Shown here piece by piece: positions 47,597 to 60,075 of a stretch of 64,000 bases of DNA. Position 1 is the stretch's first letter; each line of letters starts with the position of its first letter. A model generated the notes under the pieces. That model searched no databases, was not told where the DNA came from, and saw only the letters and a program-made list of their open reading frames with translations. A program made the translations under genes and the position numbers. Source of the stretch: Enterobacter ludwigii (GTDB lineage: Bacteria; Pseudomonadota; Gammaproteobacteria; Enterobacterales; Enterobacteriaceae). The stretch is taken from the NCBI GenBank assembly GCA_023023105.1, contig CP083824.1, positions 1,984,001 through 2,048,000 on the forward strand, read 5' to 3'.

Positions 47597-48526
47597 TCAT
47601 CCCGCCACATACAGGTGCAGCCGCGGAATAATCAGCTGTAGCGGCTGCGCCTGAGGTCTGTAACGGTGCTGGATATTTTCAGCATCGTAATTCAGAAGTT
47701 CACCGATATCCGGCACGATAGCACCCTGATCGGCATCGTAAAGCGCAATCAGCGGTGTCGGACAGGCATACTGCACCTGTTTCTGTTGACCGGAATACCA
47801 GACGCGGGCGATAGGCTGGACCTTCACCGGGCGCTTTATTTTGAGGCGCGTGTCCGCCGGTAGCGAGGCGATGCTGTGATACTCCTGCTCCAGGCGTTCA
47901 ATCCACTGTTCCCGCGACCACGGTGCCACGGTGCGCGGCGTCTTCAGACTTTTTTCCAGTTGCGCCAGAATCTCATCCTTGGTGAAGTTTTTAATGATGT
48001 GCTTATTGGCCCAGCCGAAGCGCAGCGTGGCGGGATGACGCAATACCGTCAGCGTGCGGTAGGCATTCAGGGTAATCAATCCAGGAAGCTGACGATGCAC
48101 CCACTCGAACCGGGCAGCAGGGGCCAGGCCTGACTCTTCGGTGATGATCTTTTCAAATGCCGCTTTCAGAGTGTTGATATACGTAATCTGACCTTCCAGC
48201 GCTTCACGCGTTGTCGCATCGGTTTGCAGGCAGATCACGCCAGGCAGACGAACAGCCGCCTTACTGCTGCGTTGTTCTGACTGCTGCTGAATAAAAAGGT
48301 GACGATAATGTTTTAATGCCAGTTCAAATGCGGCTTTGCCGATGTGCTGTTTCACGTCGATGGTATCCAGCGGATCGTGTTCAGCCCCTTTGGCTACATC
48401 CGGTAGGGTAAAGACGCGCGCGGCCAGCAGGCGGCAGGTTTGCAAGCGTTCTGTCAGCGTAAGTAATTCATGTTCTATTTCGCGAAAGGTGCTGTTGAGC
48501 CTTTCGATGAGATCGTAAGTCGCCAT
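47597..48526 (-). CDS. tus: Tus, replication terminator protein
   Basis: 309-residue Ter-binding protein that blocks DnaB helicase in one direction, the E. coli length. Start at ATG 48526 ([14 protein letters not shown]); an ATG four codons upstream is less likely. Conserved DNA-contact stretches include [24 protein letters not shown] (about residues 137-156), [15 protein letters not shown] and [16 protein letters not shown] Ter site lies between the start codon and the promoter, as in E. coli TerB-tus autoregulation. Convergent with fumC. Confidence 0.96.
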   Translation of the reverse strand: MATYDLIERLNSTFREIEHELLTLTERLQTCRLLAARVFTLPDVAKGAEHDPLDTIDVKQHIGKAAFELALKHYRHLFIQQQSEQRSSKAAVRLPGVICLQTDATTREALEGQITYINTLKAAFEKIITEESGLAPAARFEWVHRQLPGLITLNAYRTLTVLRHPATLRFGWANKHIIKNFTKDEILAQLEKSLKTPRTVAPWSREQWIERLEQEYHSIASLPADTRLKIKRPVKVQPIARVWYSGQQKQVQYACPTPLIALYDADQGAIVPDIGELLNYDAENIQHRYRPQAQPLQLIIPRLHLYVAG

Positions 48527-48537
48527 AAATATACTCA

Positions 48538-48556
48538 TTAGTTACAACATACTTAT
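48538..48556 (-). other. Ter site (TerB-like)
   Basis: The minus strand reads ATAAGTATGTTGTAACTAA, matching the E. coli TerB core. It starts 12 nt upstream of the tus start codon. By the E. coli rule (the G-C(6) end is non-permissive), forks coming from the rstB side (falling coordinates) are arrested and those from the fumC side pass. The orientation agrees with E. coli gene order. Tus bound here should also repress its own transcription. Confidence 0.95.
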
Positions 48557-48599
48557 CATATAGCACAGCACGCCGGGTCAGGCCAGCGTGCGGTTTAAG

Positions 48600-49898
48600 T
48601 CAGGCAGGAACGGGAAGGGCGATGTTATGGTATACCGGCCAGCTAAAGCAGAAGCGCGCGCCACCGAGTTCGCTCTCCTCGCAATGCACCGTTCCGCCCA
48701 TCGCCTGTGCGATAGAGTAGACAATCGCCAGCCCCAGGCCGCATCCGCCAGTGGCGCGATCGCGGCTGGGATCGAGACGCACAAACGGTTCAAACACCGT
48801 TTCTCGCGCTTCCGGGGCTATCCCCGGCCCGTCATCCTCCACCGTCAGACGAGCCTGATTGCCCTGTAAATCCAGTCCAATCTGCAATGTGCTTTCGCTG
48901 TAACGCATGGCGTTGTTGAGCAGGTTGTCCAGCACGCGCTCCATCAGGCGCATATCCAGAGCACCATAATCACCCGAGGTAACGCGGGTCAACAGCGTGC
49001 GTTGTGGGTTCACGCTCTGGACATCATCAATGTGAGTTTGCAGCCAGTCAGGCAGATCCGGCGTGCTGAGGTTCAGCTCGTTCTGCGGGCGGTCGAGGCG
49101 CGCGTAGGTCAGCAGCTCCTCAATCAGCGCTTCAAGCTGGCCAATATCGCGATTCAGAGCCTGAGATTCCGCTTCCGTCAGATTCTCGCTCATTTCAAGA
49201 CGATAGCGCAGGCGAACCAGCGGCGTCCGCAGCTCGTGTGCAATCCCGTCGATCAACTGCTTCTTACTGGCGATTAGGGCATTGATGTTATCTGCCATCT
49301 GGTTAAAGGCCACGCCCAGACGTTCAAAGCTGGAACCGCTGTCGAAGTGAATACGTTCGGTAAAATGTCCCTCGCCAAAACGCTGTGCGGCGGATTCCAG
49401 TTTCAGCATGTCCTGCCAGTGTGGTCGCATCCAGATAAAAACCGGAAACGCGAGTGAAATGGCGATAAAGGCCATCAGCGCCATATCCAGCAGACGCATC
49501 TGGTGCAGATAATAGAGGTAGGGCACCGGCCCGACGGCCAACACGTAATGGCTGCGCGGAATACGCTGGATAAAGGTATATTTCTCATCCAGCGCGACAA
49601 TGTCCCCGTCGCGCAGACGCTGCATGGCACGCGCGTCCAGATCGAAATCTTTCAACGGCTCAATGCGTAAATCAAACGACAGGTTCAGATCCAGCTCTTT
49701 CAGGGTCTTTGCCCAGTCGTGCGGTGGGATCTCTCTCAGCTCGCTGCGCATCAGATACAGCGAGCTTTTCATCAGGTCATCCAGCGACTGCCTGCCCGCA
49801 CGTTCGGCGGTGAATTTATAGACCAGCCCGACCAGCATGGTCATCACCAGGAAGCAGACAAACAGCAGAAGATAAAACTGCACAAACAGCTTTTTCAT
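48600..49898 (-). CDS. rstB: RstB, sensor histidine kinase
   Basis: 432-residue two-component sensor: N-terminal membrane helix, a periplasmic loop (about residues 35-130), a second helix (about 135-155), HAMP, then an HisKA domain with IAHELRTPLVRLRYRLEMSE (phosphorylated His) and an HATPase with NLLNNAMRYSE and DDGPGIAPEARETVFEPF. Length is essentially that of E. coli RstB (433). It pairs with RstA, 24 bp upstream. The pair belongs to the PhoP regulon, affecting acid tolerance, iron and biofilm genes. Confidence 0.95.
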   Translation of the reverse strand: MKKLFVQFYLLLFVCFLVMTMLVGLVYKFTAERAGRQSLDDLMKSSLYLMRSELREIPPHDWAKTLKELDLNLSFDLRIEPLKDFDLDARAMQRLRDGDIVALDEKYTFIQRIPRSHYVLAVGPVPYLYYLHQMRLLDMALMAFIAISLAFPVFIWMRPHWQDMLKLESAAQRFGEGHFTERIHFDSGSSFERLGVAFNQMADNINALIASKKQLIDGIAHELRTPLVRLRYRLEMSENLTEAESQALNRDIGQLEALIEELLTYARLDRPQNELNLSTPDLPDWLQTHIDDVQSVNPQRTLLTRVTSGDYGALDMRLMERVLDNLLNNAMRYSESTLQIGLDLQGNQARLTVEDDGPGIAPEARETVFEPFVRLDPSRDRATGGCGLGLAIVYSIAQAMGGTVHCEESELGGARFCFSWPVYHNIALPVPA

Positions 49899-49922
49899 TA
49901 ACGATTCCGGATGATGAAATAA

Positions 49923-50639
49923 TCAGGTTTCCCAGGCGTGCGGGGCAAACAGGTAACCCTTGTTACGCACGGTTTTAATGCGGTACGGCTCGGTGGCGTT
50001 ATCCTGCAACTTTTTGCGCAGGCGCGATATCGCCACATCAACGCTGCGATCCATGCCGTCATAACTCACTCCGCGCAGGTTTTTCAGCAGCGCATCGCGA
50101 TCCATGATTTGCCCGGCATGGGTCGCCAGCTCCCAAAGCAGGTCAAAATCGGCGGTCGAGAGCGCAATAAGCTCGTCGGAAAGCAGTACCTGACGGTTGA
50201 TCGGATCAATGGAAAGCGTACCAAAACGCATCGCTTTGTGCGGCGTCAGTGACGGAGCAGGCGCCTCACGTTCGATGCTGGCGTGCTGGCGTAAATGAAG
50301 GCGCAGGCGCGCGAGCAAAACGGCAGGCGGTGTGGTTTTCAGAATGTAGTCATTGGCACCCATCTCAAGCGACAAAATATGGTTCATATCGCTGTCCAGC
50401 GAGGTGAGTAGTACGATAGGACCGTCCCAGCGGGCGCGTAGGTCGCGGCAGAGCGTCATGCCATCTTTTCCTGGCAACATGATATCCAGCAGTACCAGGT
50501 CCGGGTTTTCACGCACGACGACCTCTTCGGCGCGATCGCCACGAGGCTCAACAATGACGTCCATATCATGTTTACCCAGATAGGCGGCGATCAATTGCCC
50601 GACTTCGGGTTCGTCTTCAACATAAACAATCTTATTCAT
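49923..50639 (-). CDS. rstA: RstA, OmpR-family response regulator
   Basis: 238-residue regulator: receiver domain (residues 1-115) with Asp52-equivalent in LVLLDIMLPGKDG and a C-terminal winged helix (about 140-236) with VDVAISRLRKKL. I start at ATG 50639 (MNKIVYVEDEPEVG), as in E. coli (239); the frame is open for 12 more codons upstream without homology. A PhoP-box-like promoter lies just upstream, agreeing with the known PhoP control of rstAB. Confidence 0.96.
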   Translation of the reverse strand: MNKIVYVEDEPEVGQLIAAYLGKHDMDVIVEPRGDRAEEVVVRENPDLVLLDIMLPGKDGMTLCRDLRARWDGPIVLLTSLDSDMNHILSLEMGANDYILKTTPPAVLLARLRLHLRQHASIEREAPAPSLTPHKAMRFGTLSIDPINRQVLLSDELIALSTADFDLLWELATHAGQIMDRDALLKNLRGVSYDGMDRSVDVAISRLRKKLQDNATEPYRIKTVRNKGYLFAPHAWET

Positions 50640-50666
50640 ACAACGTCTGTTATCGTGAAAAATGTC

Positions 50667-50701
50667 AACATACACCGCAGAACCTTAACCTTCCATTAAT
50701 C
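50667..50701 (-). promoter_or_regulatory. PhoP-box-like promoter of rstA
   Basis: The minus strand carries GATTAA-TGGAA-GGTTAA (50701-50685), matching the two halves of the PhoP repeat at four and five of six positions, with TATGTT (50672-50667) as -10 after 12 nt, the standard spacing. E. coli rstA is a direct PhoP target, so this is probably its counterpart. Confidence 0.65.
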
Positions 50702-50771
50702 TTTCAAAATTAGCATCAGTTCCGTTATTCTGACTCATATTGTTACTTGATTGTTTCAGGAAAGAAAAAGT

Positions 50772-51107
50772 ATGGGGCTGGTGATTAAAGCCGCGCTTGG
50801 GGCGCTGGTGGTGTTACTGATTGGCATTCTGGCAAAAACCAAAAATTATTATATTGCCGGGCTGATCCCACTCTTCCCGACTTTTGCGCTCATTGCGCAC
50901 TATATTGTGGCCTCTGAACGGGGCACAGAAGCATTGCGAACGACCATCGTGTTTGGCATGTGGTCTATCATCCCGTATTTCCTCTACCTGTTATCGCTTT
51001 GGTATTTCACCGGTTTTCTGCGACTTCCCCTGGCGCTGAGCGGGGCAGTGGTCTGCTGGGGGCTCAGCGCCTGGGTATTAATCTTCTTCTGGAGTCGTTT
51101 TCACTAG
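50772..51107 (+). CDS. ydgC: YdgC, small inner-membrane protein (GlpM family)
   Basis: 111-residue protein with four hydrophobic helices, identical in length to E. coli YdgC. I start at ATG 50772 (MGLVIKAALGALVVLL), preceded by AGGAAAGAAAAAGT. The GlpM/YdgC family has been linked to alginate production in Pseudomonas; no function is established in enterobacteria. Its last 4 bases overlap the 3' end of convergent folM. Confidence 0.9.
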   Translation: MGLVIKAALGALVVLLIGILAKTKNYYIAGLIPLFPTFALIAHYIVASERGTEALRTTIVFGMWSIIPYFLYLLSLWYFTGFLRLPLALSGAVVCWGLSAWVLIFFWSRFH

Positions 51108-51826
51108 CGCAGTGGTCGGCCTCCGTCCACGGCAAAGGTTCTGCCGGTAACGTAGCAACTGGTGAGCAGGTAATCCACAAGGTCGATCACCTCTTTTTCG
51201 CCTGGGGCGATTTTCATCAGCGACTTGTTCAGCGCCTGCTGGCGATACTCCGCATCATCGGTTTCGTTAAATAAAATCATTGCCGGAGCGATGGCATTTA
51301 CCTTCACCTCGGGCGCGAGTTTGCGGGCAAACGAGCGCGTCATGTTATCCAGCGCGGCTTTACTGGCTGCATAGGCAATGTGCTTGTCGCTGCCACGCTC
51401 CACCACATAATCGGTGAAATGAATAATGTCACCCGCAGCATGCCCGTGGCCGCGCAGCAGATCCTGCAGCGCGTGATTAAGCAAATAGGGCGCATTAACG
51501 TGGATCTGTAACATGGCAGAGAGCGTTTCGCTGAGCGACGTGCCGGGCTTTTCGGCACACCAGGCACTGGCGTTATGGATAACGGCACGTAGCCCCGTCG
51601 TGATGGACTTCACCTTATCCGCAAAGGCCAGAATGCCTTCATCGGTTGAAAAATCCGCCTGAATGCAGACAGCTCCTGCTTTCCGTAATCCTTCGACAGA
51701 AGGATATTCAGTACGATAACTGACGATGACCGGATGGCGAAGGTTGAGAAAATGATGGGCAAGGGCGAGGCCGATACGTCGGCCTCCACCGGTAATCAGT
51801 ATTGGGTGAAGCTGTTCATTTCCCAT
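51104..51826 (-). CDS. folM: FolM, dihydromonapterin reductase
   Basis: 240-residue short-chain dehydrogenase/reductase converting dihydromonapterin to tetrahydromonapterin (with low dihydrofolate reductase activity). Visible are a TGGGRRIGLALAHHF cofactor motif (residues 13-27), HNASAWC, and the catalytic YAASKAALDN. E. coli FolM is 240 residues. A 4-nt 3' overlap with ydgC and 39 bp to ydgI indicate compact packing. Confidence 0.93.
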   Translation of the reverse strand: MGNEQLHPILITGGGRRIGLALAHHFLNLRHPVIVSYRTEYPSVEGLRKAGAVCIQADFSTDEGILAFADKVKSITTGLRAVIHNASAWCAEKPGTSLSETLSAMLQIHVNAPYLLNHALQDLLRGHGHAAGDIIHFTDYVVERGSDKHIAYAASKAALDNMTRSFARKLAPEVKVNAIAPAMILFNETDDAEYRQQALNKSLMKIAPGEKEVIDLVDYLLTSCYVTGRTFAVDGGRPLR

Positions 51827-51865
51827 CGTATTCTCCTTTACAGTTCAACAATGGGAAAGGCGATG

Positions 51866-53248
51866 CTATCCCATTAACATCCAGGTTGCCGGTAAAGCTG
51901 CAACCAGTAACAGTCCGATTAAGGCCATCTCGCGGCGTTTAAGAGCGTTTTCCAGCTGATGCGTGCGGCGTGCATAGATAAACACCAGCAAACCCGGTGC
52001 ATATAACACTACAGACAGCAGCAAATGCATAGGCCCGGAAGCATACAACAACCACAGACCGTAAATACAGGCTCCTACACCCACAACATAGTGCGCCGGG
52101 CGTGTGGCGATTTTTAACAAATATGCGCCCACTAAGAAATAGGGTACCAGAATCATCTCGGAGGCGATGGTCAGCAGAGTGTTATAGTCAGAACCTGTGA
52201 GCCAGATCAGCACCAGACAGACCTGCACGCTGATGTTAGTCAGCCAGAGTGACGCGGACGGCGCACTGTTTTTGTTCTGACGGGCAAACAGGCGTGGAAA
52301 CGCCTTATGCGTAGAGGCCAGAAACGGGACTTCAGCGGCCATGATGGTCCAGCTCAGGTAAGCGCCACAGACGGAGATGATCAGCCCCGCAGCAATCACC
52401 ACATCGCCCCAGGGACCGAGCATTTTCACCATCAGCCCTGCCATTGATGGGTTACGCATTCCGGCCAGCTCAGGACGTGCTACCACGCCCAGAGACAGCA
52501 GCGTCACCAGCAGATAGACCCCCAGCGCGGCCAGTACGGCCAGCAAAGTTGCACGGCCCACATCGCGTTTATTGCGTGCCCGGGCGGAAACCACGACCGC
52601 GCCTTCAACACCGATAAACACCCACAGGGTGATGAGCATCGTGTTTTTCACCTGCTCCCAGACAGGTACGCCCAGCGCAACGCCGGTGAAATCGAGCTTA
52701 AATACGTCCATACGGAACGCAATAAAGGCCAGCACGATAAACAGACCAAGCGGGACCAGCTTCGCGAGGGTTGCCACAAGGTTAATACTGGCTGCTGTTT
52801 GTACGCCACGTAAAACCAGCCAGTGAACGAACCACAGCAGTACCGAGGCACCCACAATAGACTGCCAGGTGTTACCATCGCCAAAGAGACGCAGCTCAGG
52901 CGTGTCGGTAAAGAAACTCAGCGCCGAGAAGACGATCACCAGATAGGAGACGTTGGCGATAACCGCGCATAACCAGTATCCCCATGCGGAGCAGAAGCCA
53001 ATCAGCTCACCAAAACCTTCACGTGCATAGGTGAAAATACCGCCGTCCAGATCAGGTCGGATGCGGGTCAGCAGCAACATTGCGAACGCCAGCAGCAATA
53101 TTCCAACGCCGGTGATACCCCAGCCAATGAGGAGTGCGGCTGGGCTTGCCACCGCCGCCATGTTCTGCGGTAAACTGAATACGCCCGCGCCCAGCATTGA
53201 GCTTAAAACGAGTGCAGTCAGAGCACTCAGGCCAAGTTTCTTTTCCAT
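51866..53248 (-). CDS. ydgI: YdgI, ArcD-type basic amino acid antiporter
   Basis: 460-residue amino acid/polyamine/organocation (APC) transporter with about 12 helices, same length as E. coli YdgI. The N-terminal LGLSALTALVLSSMLGAGVFSLPQN is the substrate-binding helix 1 of this family, and GGIFTYAREGFGELIGF helix 3. It is related to arginine:ornithine antiporters (ArcD), but no arc operon is nearby and the substrate is unknown. Confidence 0.9.
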   Translation of the reverse strand: MEKKLGLSALTALVLSSMLGAGVFSLPQNMAAVASPAALLIGWGITGVGILLLAFAMLLLTRIRPDLDGGIFTYAREGFGELIGFCSAWGYWLCAVIANVSYLVIVFSALSFFTDTPELRLFGDGNTWQSIVGASVLLWFVHWLVLRGVQTAASINLVATLAKLVPLGLFIVLAFIAFRMDVFKLDFTGVALGVPVWEQVKNTMLITLWVFIGVEGAVVVSARARNKRDVGRATLLAVLAALGVYLLVTLLSLGVVARPELAGMRNPSMAGLMVKMLGPWGDVVIAAGLIISVCGAYLSWTIMAAEVPFLASTHKAFPRLFARQNKNSAPSASLWLTNISVQVCLVLIWLTGSDYNTLLTIASEMILVPYFLVGAYLLKIATRPAHYVVGVGACIYGLWLLYASGPMHLLLSVVLYAPGLLVFIYARRTHQLENALKRREMALIGLLLVAALPATWMLMG

Positions 53249-53390
53249 TGGCTTCCTGTTATGAAAAGTCCAAATCCAGAATAATTATTTCGCACAGGCG
53301 CATAAAAATGGTGGATCACACTAAGGCGCGGGATTTTACGGAGTGTAACGAAAGCATGCAATGACGTGTGGCAGAAATTCAAAAAAAGTA

Positions 53391-53419
53391 ACAAAAAAAG
53401 GCGGCATTGCGCCGCCTTT
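53391..53419 (-). terminator. ydgH terminator
   Basis: Perfect 9-bp stem AAAGGCGGC/GCCGCCTTT (53397-53405 with 53411-53419, 5-nt loop) followed on the minus strand by T7, 15 nt after the ydgH stop. Confidence 0.95.
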
Positions 53420-53433
53420 GATCAATGATTTTG

Positions 53434-54378
53434 TTACTTGTAGAGATCGGCGCTGATCGTCACGTTGTTGCCACGTTCCTGCCACTGGCGGGTGATGTGG
53501 TAGTATTTCGCGCCTTTCTTCGCCGCACGCTTCGCGACCTGATAAGAAACTTCCGTCATGTTGCCGTAGTTGCCGGTAAACTTGATGCTGTCGAACGGCA
53601 CCATCTGTGCAGCAGTGGCGTTGTTCAGCTCTTCAATTTTGGTACCGTCTGGCAGCGTCACGGAATAACGGCCACCTTTCGTGGATTGCGTTTCGAAGAA
53701 ACGACCCACTTCAGCGCTTGGTGCAGCAGAGGTTGCTACGCCAGGAATTTCAACTTTCTTCGCTGCCTCACCGCCCTTCGCTATCGCCGCGCGGCCTGCT
53801 TCGGAATCAGCCGGGATAACATCCGGGCTTTGCAGAACACGTTTTTTCGCATCTTCTTTATAAATGAACGCGGTAATGCGCTGGTTGCCGCCTTGGTTAG
53901 CATCCACCTGACGCACGATATAGAAAGAGTATGCCCCTTTCTCTTTCGCCGCTTTGGTGATGGCATCGTTCACTTCAGGCTGGCTGCGATAGAAGCCCTG
54001 AACGGTGACGGTGTCATAAGGTTCCAATGCGATCGCTTGATCTTTTGGCAGTTCAACGATGCCATTAATCACGCGATTTTTCGGTGCATCAGCTTTTGGT
54101 GCATTGTCTTTGAACAGCGCAATCGTTACGCGCTGATTACCGCTGTTGCCATAATCAGACTGGTCAACGACGTAAAACGAGGCCGCACCATTTTTATCGG
54201 CGGCTTTTGATGCGGCGGCGACGGCATCGCCAATGGAATTGTAACGACCCACAATGACCGTATGGTCAAAAGGTTTTAACGCTGCCGCTTGCTCCGGCGT
54301 TAACTCTGTTGCGGCATTCGCAGACAGGGCGGTCGCACAGAGAAGTGCGGACGCCAGGAGTGTGTTCTTAAGCTTCAT
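53434..54378 (-). CDS. ydgH: YdgH, periplasmic DUF1471/BhsA-repeat protein
   Basis: 314-residue periplasmic protein, the E. coli length: signal peptide (residues 1-22, ending ANA) and three repeats of a BhsA/McbA-type domain (about 25-100, 110-175 and 240-314), each with a (K/E)PFD...G(R/F/N)Y and a closing GNQRITAF(I/L)YK-like strand. It has been implicated in envelope organisation together with YhdP/TamB-related lipid homeostasis in recent literature; I treat that as unconfirmed. Start ATG 54378 (MKLKNTLLASALL). Confidence 0.93.
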   Translation of the reverse strand: MKLKNTLLASALLCATALSANAATELTPEQAAALKPFDHTVIVGRYNSIGDAVAAASKAADKNGAASFYVVDQSDYGNSGNQRVTIALFKDNAPKADAPKNRVINGIVELPKDQAIALEPYDTVTVQGFYRSQPEVNDAITKAAKEKGAYSFYIVRQVDANQGGNQRITAFIYKEDAKKRVLQSPDVIPADSEAGRAAIAKGGEAAKKVEIPGVATSAAPSAEVGRFFETQSTKGGRYSVTLPDGTKIEELNNATAAQMVPFDSIKFTGNYGNMTEVSYQVAKRAAKKGAKYYHITRQWQERGNNVTISADLYK

Positions 54379-56443
<2,065 letters not shown>

Positions 56444-56450
56444 GGGGTAG

Positions 56451-57842
<1,392 letters not shown>

Positions 57843-57856
57843 GTTGTACTAAATGA

Positions 57857-57885
57857 AAAAGCCGCCAATTCTGGCGGCTTTTTTA
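57857..57885. terminator. Bidirectional terminator, pntB / uspE
   Basis: Perfect stem AAAAAGCCGCCA/TGGCGGCTTTTT (57857-57868 with 57873-57884, loop ATTC) with T runs in both directions. A strong terminator for both convergent genes. Confidence 0.95.
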
Positions 57886-57899
57886 TCCCCAAACGCTGT

Positions 57900-58850
57900 T
57901 TAATCGTCTTCCGGGTCGTCCATCTCAACCGGCGTCTGGTACTCATCCGGTTTAATGACCAGCAGGTCACAACGCAGATGGTCGATCACCTGTTCGGCGG
58001 TATTGCCGAGGAATGCGGCAGAAATACCGGTTCGACCAATGGTGCCCAGCACGACAATCCCGGCCTGCAAATGTTCGGCTAAATCCGGGATAACCTCTTC
58101 AGGCAACCCTTTTTCCACGTGGGTCATTTTCTCATCAATGCTGAATTTCTGGCGCAGCGCTTTCATGGCTAACAGGTGCTGACCACGGATGGCGTCGTTA
58201 TACACGCTCGGGTCAAATTCAGGCAGTTCAATGGCGATATTGATAGGCGTCACCGGATACGCGCCAACCAGATGCACTTCGGTGTGATTGACCTGTTCAG
58301 CGAGCTGGATTGTCTCCTTAACCAGCTTCTCGTTCAGCGCATTGTGGTAATCCTCTTCGCTGGCGAGATTGACTGCCACGACGGCCTTACCGCCTTCAGG
58401 CCACGGCTGGTCTTTCACCATCCAGACCGGGCAAGGGCATTTACGCAGCAGATGCCAGTCGGTAGGGGTGAAGATCACGGATTCCAGCTTGTCGTGCTGG
58501 TGCGCCATCTTCAGCAGCAGGTCATGCTCACCGGCAACGACTTCCTGGATAATGGCTTCGAAAGGTCGGTTATGCCAGACCACCTTAATATCAATAGGAA
58601 CTCCCGCTTCCAGGTAATACTTCGCCTGTTCGCGGATCCACGCGGTACGCTGGCTGATCACTCCCTGACGCATAGCGGTGCGCTCGTCAGGCGACAGAAG
58701 GGTGGTCATCTCATATGAGAAGTCATAGATCGGCAAAAACGCTTTGATTTTGCCACCAATCCGTTGATGTAAATACACAGCACGTCGTAATGCCGGCTGA
58801 TCGTCCTGATTCGGATCGATAGCTACCAGCATGTTTTGATACTTTGCCAT
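57900..58850 (-). CDS. uspE: UspE, tandem universal stress protein
   Basis: 316-residue protein with two UspA-fold domains (about residues 1-150 and 155-305), each an alpha/beta sandwich. The second holds a nucleotide-type [21 protein letters not shown] motif. It protects against DNA damage and starvation and affects motility and adhesion in E. coli. E. coli UspE also has 316 residues and lies beside fnr, as here. The C terminus is acidic (DPEDD). Confidence 0.95.
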   Translation of the reverse strand: MAKYQNMLVAIDPNQDDQPALRRAVYLHQRIGGKIKAFLPIYDFSYEMTTLLSPDERTAMRQGVISQRTAWIREQAKYYLEAGVPIDIKVVWHNRPFEAIIQEVVAGEHDLLLKMAHQHDKLESVIFTPTDWHLLRKCPCPVWMVKDQPWPEGGKAVVAVNLASEEDYHNALNEKLVKETIQLAEQVNHTEVHLVGAYPVTPINIAIELPEFDPSVYNDAIRGQHLLAMKALRQKFSIDEKMTHVEKGLPEEVIPDLAEHLQAGIVVLGTIGRTGISAAFLGNTAEQVIDHLRCDLLVIKPDEYQTPVEMDDPEDD

Positions 58851-58959
58851 ACAGGTCTCCTTACTACTGTCACCACAGTCTGTAATTAAAAGAGTAACCT
58901 ATATATCCTGAATGAAACAGGGGGGAGGTTTTGCCAGATCAATAATTCATGAAAAATTA

Positions 58960-59154
58960 TCAGAGGAAAAGAACGGTCGTTGTCACCGCAATAAATGCAA
59001 TAAACAGCAACACCATCACTGCTATCACAAAGGTCGTGGAATCCTGAACGTAGGTTTTTTCCTCCCCCTTCATCGGGCCGACAAGCATGATCCAGATGAA
59101 GATAAAGGTCACTGAGGCAATCACGACTGAAACGAAAAATAAACTTTCTCTCAA
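58960..59154 (-). CDS. Small two-helix membrane protein with TTG start
   Basis: 64-residue hypothetical protein between uspE and fnr. Two hydrophobic helices (about residues 4-27 and 42-64) are joined by a polar loop containing GEEKTYVQDS, and the C terminus ends within the second helix. Start is TTG at 59154 with GAGG 7 nt upstream; a nearer ATG (59160) is followed by a stop after one codon. I do not recognise it, and K-12 has no such gene between uspE and fnr. A regulator or stress-related small protein is possible but unsupported. Confidence 0.65.
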   Translation of the reverse strand: MRESLFFVSVVIASVTFIFIWIMLVGPMKGEEKTYVQDSTTFVIAVMVLLFIAFIAVTTTVLFL

Positions 59155-59235
59155 TTCATAACCTCAACGAGAACCTTTTGGGCGCTGTGTGGGGACGTGC
59201 TACGGTGAAAATGTCAGATAACGGAAGTGTTAATA

Positions 59236-59274
59236 TGCCAGACCAATAAATCAAGAAAATTTATTGGTCTGGCA
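59236..59274. repeat. 15-bp perfect inverted repeat after fnr
   Basis: Perfect 15-bp arms (59236-59250 with 59260-59274, 9-nt A-rich loop), beginning 16 nt after the fnr stop on the minus strand. The lack of a U tract (TATTAACAC follows) argues against a simple terminator, but it could still define the 3' end of the fnr message through processing. Confidence 0.75.
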
Positions 59275-59289
59275 ATATACATATGGGCT

Positions 59290-60042
59290 TTATGCCACGT
59301 TACGGGCGTGCCCGGCAAGAACGGCCAGTGCTTCGCCGTTTTCGATCGTGATGTATTTACCCTTAACAGCCAGCATACCGCTTTTCTGGAAACGGCCCAG
59401 CAGACGGCTGATGGTTTCCACGGTCAGGCCCAGGTAGTTGCCGATATCGCCACGCGTCATGGTCAGACGGAATTCGCGTGGAGAGAAACCACGCTCAGCG
59501 AAGCGACGGGAGAGGTTGTAGATAAACGCAGCCAGGCGCTCTTCTGCATTCTTTTTGGAAAGCAGCAGGATCATGTCCTGATCGCCTTTGATCTCACCGC
59601 TCATCAGGCGCATCATCTGCTGACGCAAATTAGGCATTTTTCCGGACAGGTCATCCAGAGTTTCAAATGGGATTTCGCAAACCATAGAGGTTTCAAGCGC
59701 CTGAGCAAAGCTCGGGTGGTGGCCAGTGCCGATGGCATCAAAGCCAACCAGGTCACCCGCCAGATGGAAGCCGGTGATCTGCTCATCACCCTGTTCGGTG
59801 ATGGTGTAGCTCTTGATGGTGCCAGAACGGATAGCATAGAGCGATTTCAGTTCGTCTCCCGCTTTAAACAGCGTCTGCCCTTTCTGAATAGGCTTTTTGC
59901 GCTCGATGATATTATCAAGCTGATCAAGTTCATGCTCATTCAGGGTAAACGGGATACAGAGCTGGCTGATGCTGCAATCCTGGCAATGGATAGCACAACC
60001 GCCAGACTGAATGCGTCGTATAATTCGCTTTTCCGGGATCAT
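59290..60042 (-). CDS. fnr: FNR, oxygen-sensing global regulator
   Basis: 250-residue CRP-family regulator. The [4Fe-4S] ligands Cys20, Cys23, Cys29 and Cys122 are all present ([23 protein letters not shown]), and the C-terminal helix-turn-helix is [24 protein letters not shown] start at ATG 60042 ([10 protein letters not shown]), the E. coli start; TTG four codons upstream is an alternative. It controls the switch to anaerobic respiration. An FNR box covers the region just upstream, fitting autoregulation. Confidence 0.98.
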   Translation of the reverse strand: MIPEKRIIRRIQSGGCAIHCQDCSISQLCIPFTLNEHELDQLDNIIERKKPIQKGQTLFKAGDELKSLYAIRSGTIKSYTITEQGDEQITGFHLAGDLVGFDAIGTGHHPSFAQALETSMVCEIPFETLDDLSGKMPNLRQQMMRLMSGEIKGDQDMILLLSKKNAEERLAAFIYNLSRRFAERGFSPREFRLTMTRGDIGNYLGLTVETISRLLGRFQKSGMLAVKGKYITIENGEALAVLAGHARNVA

Positions 60043-60061
60043 AGGTTTGCTCAAGCCTTAA

Positions 60062-60075
60062 TTGATATTGGTCAA
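60062..60075. promoter_or_regulatory. FNR box upstream of fnr
   Basis: TTGAT-ATTG-GTCAA is close to the FNR consensus TTGAT-N4-ATCAA (one mismatch in the second half). It lies about 20 nt upstream of the fnr start codon, where E. coli fnr has its autoregulatory site. Confidence 0.85.
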
